Assembly: GCA_963834755.1 (NCBI GenBank)
Contig: CAWICQ010000009.1
Coordinates: forward strand, 310,001-374,000
Length of the DNA stretch: 64,000 bases
From: Dokdonella_A sp963834755
GTDB taxonomy: Bacteria > Pseudomonadota > Gammaproteobacteria > Xanthomonadales > Rhodanobacteraceae
Direction of reading: 5' to 3'
In this document: positions 59,626 through 64,000 of the stretch, in pieces
Layout: each line of letters begins with the position of its first letter
How positions within the stretch are numbered: the stretch's first letter is position 1
Notes under the pieces: model-generated
Seen by the model: the letters and a program-made list of their open reading frames with translations, nothing else
Told to the model about the DNA's origin: nothing
Databases searched by the model: none
Position numbers and translations under genes: made by a program

Positions 59626-60347
59626 GCCGGCTGGGCAGCGCGCGCGGCGTCGCCGGATTCGGTGCGGGGAGAATTCGCGGCGGACGGGAGCTCGAACACG
59701 GCCTCAAGCCCGAACTGGCGCGCCAGCTCGCCGATCAGGACCGCTTCCACCGCGGCGAGCGATCCTGGTCCGCCCAAGTCTAGCACCTGGGTCACCCGCA
59801 AACCCTGATAGCCGCACGGATTGATGCGGTGGAACGGTTCCAGGTCCATGGCGACGTTGAACGCGAGCCCGTGAAACGTGCAGCCGCGCCGAACGCGAAG
59901 ACCGAGCGCCGCGACTTTCGCATCGCCGACATAAACGCCCGGAGCCCCTTCGCGGCGCACCGCGACGATGTTCCAGGTTTCGAGCGTGTCGATGAGCGCC
60001 TGCTCGATCCGGTGCACGAGCTCGCGCACGCCGATGCCGAGCCGGCGCAGGTCCAACAGCGGATACGCGACGATCTGGCCGGGGCCGTGATATGTCACCT
60101 GCCCGCCGCGATCGACCGGCACGACCGGAATCTCGCCCGGCACCAGCACGTGCTCCCAGCGTCCAGCCTGGCCGAGCGTAAACACCGGATCGTGCTCGAC
60201 CATCCAGAGCTCGTCCGGCGTTTCGGGTCCGCGCGCATCGGTGAACGCCTGCATCGCGCGCCAGACCGGTTCATAGGGCTGGCGGCCGAGGCGTTTGACG
60301 CGCAAATGCTGGGAATGGGGAATCGGGAATGGGGAATGGGTGGTCAC
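59622..60347 (-). CDS. lipB: Octanoyltransferase (lipoyl(octanoyl) transferase)
   Basis: A 241-residue enzyme moving octanoate from acyl-carrier protein to lipoyl domains. 'RLGRQPYEPVWRAMQAF' begins the conserved fold, followed by 'DPVFTLGQAGRWEHVL', 'VDRGGQVTYHGPGQIVAYPL' and 'EGAPGVYVGDAKVAALGLRV'. 'RRGCTFHGLAFNVAMD' and 'NPCGYQGLRVTQV' hold the catalytic Lys and Cys pair. From the GTG start the first ~13 residues are encoded by GGGAATNG repeats, so the true conserved protein begins near residue 15. The stop overlaps lipA by ATGA and the gene is downstream of ybeD, as in other gammaproteobacteria. Confidence 0.94.
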   Translation of the reverse strand: MTTHSPFPIPHSQHLRVKRLGRQPYEPVWRAMQAFTDARGPETPDELWMVEHDPVFTLGQAGRWEHVLVPGEIPVVPVDRGGQVTYHGPGQIVAYPLLDLRRLGIGVRELVHRIEQALIDTLETWNIVAVRREGAPGVYVGDAKVAALGLRVRRGCTFHGLAFNVAMDLEPFHRINPCGYQGLRVTQVLDLGGPGSLAAVEAVLIGELARQFGLEAVFELPSAANSPRTESGDAARAAQPA

Positions 60348-60400
60348 AATGGTTCGCCTTGATTTCCAGTAATCCCGATTTCCTGTTCCCTATTCCCGAT
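60311..60400. repeat. GGGAATNG-type inverted iterons between ybeD and lipB
   Basis: GGGAATGGGGAATCGGGAAT-type iterons (60311-60340) face an inverted ATCCCGATTTCCTGTTCCC block (60371-60400), able to form a long imperfect stem. Similar iterons are scattered in intergenic DNA of Xanthomonads. The left block is translated as the first residues of lipB from the start at 60347. Confidence 0.65.
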
Positions 60401-60402
60401 CT

Positions 60403-60717
60403 TCAAAGCGTCCAGCGAATTCCGTCGCTCGCACGCAAGGCTGCGTGCGTCGCGTCGTAGTGCTCGCGATCGGGACACGTGAAGCTCACCGACACGGCGA
60501 TGTAATTGCCTTCACGCGAAGGGCGCACGCGCTGGCTGCCTGCGAGCACGCTCACGCCGACGCTCGCGACGATCTCCGCCACGCGGCGTTCGAGATCGGC
60601 GTCGGCGCGTCCCATCGCGGTGATTTCGAACACGCCGGGGAACTGGAAACCTTGTCCGGGTTGTTCGGCTTTGAGTTCGTCGAGATCCTTCACATCATCC
60701 TCGGTGCTGGACATCAC
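60403..60717 (-). CDS. ybeD: YbeD/DUF493-family protein
   Basis: A 104-residue ACT-like protein with 'FQFPGVFEITAMGRADADLE', 'GSQRVRPSREGNYIAVSVSF' and 'HYDATHAALRASDGIRWTL', the standard YbeD pattern. The family lies next to lipB in many gammaproteobacteria and is thought to be linked to lipoate metabolism, although its exact job is unknown. It is the middle gene of dacC-ybeD-lipB-lipA, with iterons separating it from lipB. Confidence 0.93.
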   Translation of the reverse strand: MMSSTEDDVKDLDELKAEQPGQGFQFPGVFEITAMGRADADLERRVAEIVASVGVSVLAGSQRVRPSREGNYIAVSVSFTCPDREHYDATHAALRASDGIRWTL

Positions 60718-60771
60718 GCACGTGCTCGATCGAACGGCACGCCTTTGCAGAGGAGCGGAATTGCGGGCCGC

Positions 60772-62127
60772 TCATTTTTCAATCGCAGTTGAGGTCGCCG
60801 GGCCGGCGTCGCCCTTGAACCACATCACGGTGCCGTCGTAGAGACGCTTGAAAAAGCCGCCTTCCGGGGCTTCCTCGAGCGCGATCAGCGGCTGTTCCAC
60901 CAAGGTTTTGCCGTCGAGCTGCACTTTCAAGGTGCCGATTTTCTGGCCTTTTTGCAGCGGCGCCACGAGCCGCGCCGGCATGTCGACGCTGGCCTTGAGA
61001 TCGCCATAGCGACCGCGCGGCAACGTCACCAGCACATCGTCGCCGACGCCGAGCCCAACCGTCGGAGTCGCGCCCTTCCACAGCACCGGCGTCGCCAGCG
61101 GCTGGTTCGCCGCGTAGAGCTTATGCGTCTCGAAGAAACGGAATCCGTAGTTGAGGAGCTCCTGGTTGTCGTCCGCGCGCTGTTTCTCGCTCGGCGCGCC
61201 CATCACGACCGCGATCAGGCGCTGATCGCCGCGCAACGCCGACGTCGCCAGGCAGAAACCCGCTTCGCTGGTGTGGCCGGTCTTGATGCCGTCGACGGTC
61301 GAATCGCGCCACAACAGCGTGTTGCGGTTGTGCTGCGTGATGCCGTTCCACTCGAAGTCCTTGATCGCGTAGATCTTGTATTCGTCGGGATAATCGCGGA
61401 TCAGCGCACGCGACAGCAGCGCGACATCGCGCGCGGTGGTGTAGTGATCCGGATTCGGCAGGCCGCTCGAATCGACGTAATGCGTGCCGGTCATGCCGAG
61501 CTGAGCGGCATACTGGTTCATCAGCTGAGCGAACGTTTCTTCGGAACCGGCCGTGTGCTCGGCGAGCGCGATCGCCGCGTCGTTGCCCGACTGGATGATC
61601 ATGCCGTAGAGCAGATCCTTCAGCGACACTTTGCTATCGAGCTGCAGAAAGCTGGTCGAGCCGTCGGTGCCGGCGCCGCCCGAACGCCATGCGTGCTCGC
61701 TGATCACGACCGGATCGTCCATGTGGATCTTGCCGTGGGCGAGTTCGGCCGACACCACATACGACGTCATCACCTTGGTGATCGAGGCCGGCGCTACGCG
61801 CGCGTCCTCGTTGCTGCCGGTCAGGATCTGGCCGCTGGCGTAGTCCATCAGCACCCAGCTTTTCGCGTCGATGGTCGGCGGCGGCGGAGTCGGGCCCGGC
61901 CCTGGAGCCGGAACGCCGGGTTTCGGTACCGCTTGCGGCGTCGGCAGGTTCGACGCGGGCGCGGCGGTTGCGGCGGCCGAGGGTGCAGCCGTCGTTGAGG
62001 CCGGCTGCGAAGCCTGCGGAGTCTGGGTCTGCGCGGGCGAGGCGGCATGGTGCTTGGCGCGGGCAGCCTGGGCCGGCGGCGCGGCGAAGGCAAGAGCAAC
62101 AATGAAAAGAACGTACGGCAGTTTCAT
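60772..62127 (-). CDS. dacC: D-alanyl-D-alanine carboxypeptidase (DacC/PBP5-6 type)
   Basis: A 451-residue penicillin-binding protein that trims the terminal D-alanine of peptidoglycan stems. The signal peptide is 'YVLFIVALAFAAPPAQAARA'. About 60 Pro/Ala-rich residues follow and are absent from E. coli PBP5. The catalytic domain has 'PASITKVMTSYVV' (SxxK), 'IIQSGNDAAIALAEHTAG' (SxN) and 'VDGIKTGHTSEAGFCLATSA' (KTG). The C-terminal domain has 'PARLVAPLQKGQKIGTLKVQ' and ends 'DGTVMWFKGDAGP', likely a membrane-anchoring amphipathic helix. It sits in the mltB-rlpA-dacC block. Confidence 0.95.
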   Translation of the reverse strand: MKLPYVLFIVALAFAAPPAQAARAKHHAASPAQTQTPQASQPASTTAAPSAAATAAPASNLPTPQAVPKPGVPAPGPGPTPPPPTIDAKSWVLMDYASGQILTGSNEDARVAPASITKVMTSYVVSAELAHGKIHMDDPVVISEHAWRSGGAGTDGSTSFLQLDSKVSLKDLLYGMIIQSGNDAAIALAEHTAGSEETFAQLMNQYAAQLGMTGTHYVDSSGLPNPDHYTTARDVALLSRALIRDYPDEYKIYAIKDFEWNGITQHNRNTLLWRDSTVDGIKTGHTSEAGFCLATSALRGDQRLIAVVMGAPSEKQRADDNQELLNYGFRFFETHKLYAANQPLATPVLWKGATPTVGLGVGDDVLVTLPRGRYGDLKASVDMPARLVAPLQKGQKIGTLKVQLDGKTLVEQPLIALEEAPEGGFFKRLYDGTVMWFKGDAGPATSTAIEK

Positions 62128-62172
62128 CTGGGAAAATCGGTCCTGCGGCTCAAAGGAAGCATTGTCGCCGCT

Positions 62173-63066
62173 TCAGCGTTCGATCGCCACGCGCGGCGGA
62201 CCGAAGCCGAGCCGTTCGATGCGCGGAGTCAGCGCATCGGCGGCCGCGACATCCGCCAGCGGACCGACGCGCACGCGATGCACGGTGCGCCCGTTGACGC
62301 CGGCCGATTCGATGTCGACGTGATCGATGCCGCCGCGACGCGCGGCGTCGGCGACGCGCTCGGCGTTGGCGCGATCGCCGAATGCGCCGAGCTGCAAATA
62401 AATGTGTGCGTCGGCCTGCGCAGTGACCGTCTTCGGCATCGGCGGAGGCGGCGCTTCCGGATGAGCCGGATCGAGCGCGCGCACTTCGACCAGGCCGGTG
62501 CCCTTCGGCCAGATGCCGATGCGGACTGCGGCGGCGTACGAAAGATCGATCAGCCGATTCTGGTGGAACGGCCCGCGATCGTTGATGCGCACGACGACGC
62601 TCTTGCCGTTGTCGAGATTCGTCACGCGCGCATAAGTCGGCAGCGGCAACGTTTTGTGCGCGGCGCTGAACGCGTACATGTCGTACGGCTCGAGCGAAGA
62701 GGTCATGTAACCGTGGAATTTGTTGCCGTACCACGAAGCGATGCCGCGCTCGACGTAGCCGTGCGTGTCCTGCAGCAGGTGATAGTTCTGACCGAGCACG
62801 CTGTAACTCGGATTGTTGCCGTAGCGCGCTCGCGGCTCGACTTTCGGTATCGGCTCGACGAGTTTGCTCACGTCCACGGCCGGCGCGGCGGGGCCGTCGT
62901 CATGTTCCTGGCGATAGCGCTCGGCCTGTGGTCGCGACGTCTCGCGCGCGTCCGGAGTACCGCGCGCACTTTTCGCGGGTGCACCAGGATTCTCGCCGCG
63001 CGGCTTGTGACTCGCGCAAGCCGTCAGCAGCAGCGCGAGCGCGGCGCTCGTCAGCCACTTCGTCAT
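62173..63066 (-). CDS. rlpA: RlpA septal lytic transglycosylase (lipoprotein with SPOR domain)
   Basis: A 297-residue lipoprotein: 'MTKWLTSAALALLLTACASH' has a lipobox LLTAC. The double-psi beta-barrel catalytic domain contains 'YGYVERGIASWYGNKFHGYM', reading in part 'GIASWYG.KFHG' with the conserved active-site residues, then 'TYARVTNLDNGKSVVVRIND' and 'RGPFHQNRLIDLSYAAAVRI'. A C-terminal SPOR domain ('DAHIYLQLGAFGDRANAERV') binds denuded peptidoglycan at the septum. It cleaves naked glycan at division. The start overlaps the mltB stop by ATGA. Confidence 0.95.
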   Translation of the reverse strand: MTKWLTSAALALLLTACASHKPRGENPGAPAKSARGTPDARETSRPQAERYRQEHDDGPAAPAVDVSKLVEPIPKVEPRARYGNNPSYSVLGQNYHLLQDTHGYVERGIASWYGNKFHGYMTSSLEPYDMYAFSAAHKTLPLPTYARVTNLDNGKSVVVRINDRGPFHQNRLIDLSYAAAVRIGIWPKGTGLVEVRALDPAHPEAPPPPMPKTVTAQADAHIYLQLGAFGDRANAERVADAARRGGIDHVDIESAGVNGRTVHRVRVGPLADVAAADALTPRIERLGFGPPRVAIER

Positions 63067-64000
63067 GGGCCCGGTTCCACGACGCCGTCCGCGATCTGCT
63101 GCGCGAGCTGGAACACCGCCATCGAATACAGCGGACTCTTGTTGTAGCGCGTGATCACGTAGAAATTCTTGAACGTGAGCCAGTATTCGGGCCCGGGATC
63201 GCCATCGAGCGTGAGCAGCGTCGAGGCAACCTCGGCGTCGACATGACTCAACGGCGCATAACCCCACGCTTCCATCTGCTGCACCGGATACACCGGCTCG
63301 CTGTTCTCCGGATGCAGGTCGCGCGCATCGGCGGCCGGCTGCGCGCGCACCGCGACCGGCGCGCCGGTTTCCCATCCGTGCGCGCTGAAATAGTTGGCGA
63401 CGCTCGCCGTGATATCCGGCAGCGAGTTCCAGAGATCGATGCGGCCGTCGCCGTCCTCGTCCTTGGCCCATTGCGCGATGCTGCTCGGCATGAACTGGCT
63501 CCAGCCCATCGCGCCGGCATAGGAGCCTTTGAGCTCGTCGATCGGATAGACGAGGTGCGTGTCGCCGAGCAGAAACAGCTGCTTCAGCTCGCCGCGAAAG
63601 AATGTCGCGCGCGGCGGATAGTGGAACGCCAGCGTCGACAGCGCGTCGATCACGCGGTACTTGCCGGTGATGCGTCCGTAGTTCGTCTCGATGCCGACGA
63701 TCGCAACGATGATCTCGGCCGGCACGCCGTATTCCTTGCCGACGCGTTCAAGCAGCGCGCGGTTTTCGCGATAGAACGCGACGCCGTCGTCGATGCGTTT
63801 GTCGGTCACGAAAATCGGCCGATATTCCTTCCATGGCTTGGACTCGGCCGGCTTCGCCATCGCATCGAGGATGCTCTGCTGAACCTTCGCGCCGGCGAGC
63901 GTCGCCAGCACGGTTTTCTCGGGCGGTCCGCCGTCCTTCGCGACTTCGGCGGCAAACGCGCGCTGATCGGCGCCGGGCGGCGCCGTAACGCCCTTTGCGA
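63063..64000 (-). CDS. mltB: Membrane-bound lytic murein transglycosylase B (partial, runs off the window end)
   Basis: About 312 C-terminal residues are visible; the N-terminus and start lie beyond base 64000, as the frame stays open to the window edge. 'VGIETNYGRITGKYRVIDAL' contains the catalytic Glu of the SLT-like MltB fold. 'ELKGSYAGAMGWSQFMPSSI' and 'DGRIDLWNSLPDITASVANY' are further family blocks, and the end is 'WLTFKNFYVITRYNKSPLYS'. MltB cleaves peptidoglycan to 1,6-anhydromuropeptides. It is the first visible gene of the block mltB-rlpA-dacC-ybeD-lipB-lipA on the minus strand. Confidence 0.94.
   Translation of the reverse strand, partial: AKGVTAPPGADQRAFAAEVAKDGGPPEKTVLATLAGAKVQQSILDAMAKPAESKPWKEYRPIFVTDKRIDDGVAFYRENRALLERVGKEYGVPAEIIVAIVGIETNYGRITGKYRVIDALSTLAFHYPPRATFFRGELKQLFLLGDTHLVYPIDELKGSYAGAMGWSQFMPSSIAQWAKDEDGDGRIDLWNSLPDITASVANYFSAHGWETGAPVAVRAQPAADARDLHPENSEPVYPVQQMEAWGYAPLSHVDAEVASTLLTLDGDPGPEYWLTFKNFYVITRYNKSPLYSMAVFQLAQQIADGVVEPGP

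Overview
The window is GC-rich, densely packed chromosomal DNA from a gammaproteobacterium. Gene content and order point to the Xanthomonadales, most likely a Rhodanobacteraceae-type genus; this is an inference from gene neighbourhoods, not a database match. Clues are the mltB-rlpA-dacC-ybeD-lipB-lipA block, the pgk/pyk/class I aldolase block, a split adenosylcobalamin-dependent ribonucleotide reductase (nrdJa plus a TSCPD-domain nrdJb), REP-like palindromes built on TCTCCCGC-N-GCGGGAGA, and GGGAATNG-type intergenic iterons. I saw no tRNA, rRNA, CRISPR array, prophage or insertion sequence.

Layout. 1-2.8 kb: a MacAB-like export system on the minus strand (adaptor, ATPase, start of a permease) with two REP-like pairs between its genes. 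3.1-8.7 kb: a secreted SBBP-repeat protein, a DUF3052 protein, a fumarylacetoacetate hydrolase-family enzyme, mscL and a secreted M28 peptidase. 8.8-14.6 kb: a PIG-V-like glycosyltransferase, an rRNA/tRNA methyltransferase and a marR-emrA-emrB efflux operon with a clear sigma70 promoter/operator. 14.6-18.1 kb: a macro-domain gene, a secreted YHS-like protein with an internal duplication, cysK, and a MazE/MazF-type module with twin operators. 18.2-23.3 kb: glycolytic genes fba (class I), pyk and pgk. 23.5-28.4 kb: OsmC, cupin and CcdC-like genes, an uncharacterised gene behind a near-perfect sigma54 promoter, two secreted proteins sharing a C-terminal IFxxG motif, and a NYN-domain protein. 28.6-35.8 kb: two translationally coupled hybrid histidine kinases, one with ten HAMP-like modules. 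36.1-38.5 kb: DoxX and a large membrane protein. 38.6-42.7 kb: nrdJa and nrdJb with two histone-H1-like basic proteins between them. 43.1-47.9 kb: a DegQ-type protease, a PstS-like binding protein, a HAD phosphatase and an M17 aminopeptidase. 48-55.2 kb: a 2386-residue SpvB/FG-GAP/RHS protein. 55.5-58.4 kb: a small secreted protein and the tail-specific protease. 58.6-64 kb: the lipA-lipB-ybeD-dacC-rlpA-mltB block, read on the minus strand.

Six genes (macA-like adaptor, emrB, emrA, the macro-domain gene, the HAD gene and lipA) carry nine apparent single-base frameshifts in all. Protein sequence is well conserved on both sides of every break. Sequencing or assembly indels are therefore more likely than true decay, above all for lipA. 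They are listed as pseudogenes only because the reading frame is broken as given.

The observations most worth following up are the sigma54 promoter with an upstream palindrome in front of an orphan gene (25.2-25.8 kb), the H1-like pair inside the ribonucleotide reductase locus, the 276-bp tandem HAMP array, the shared C-terminal motif of the two secreted proteins, and the RHS protein whose unrecognised C-terminal domain has no adjacent immunity gene.
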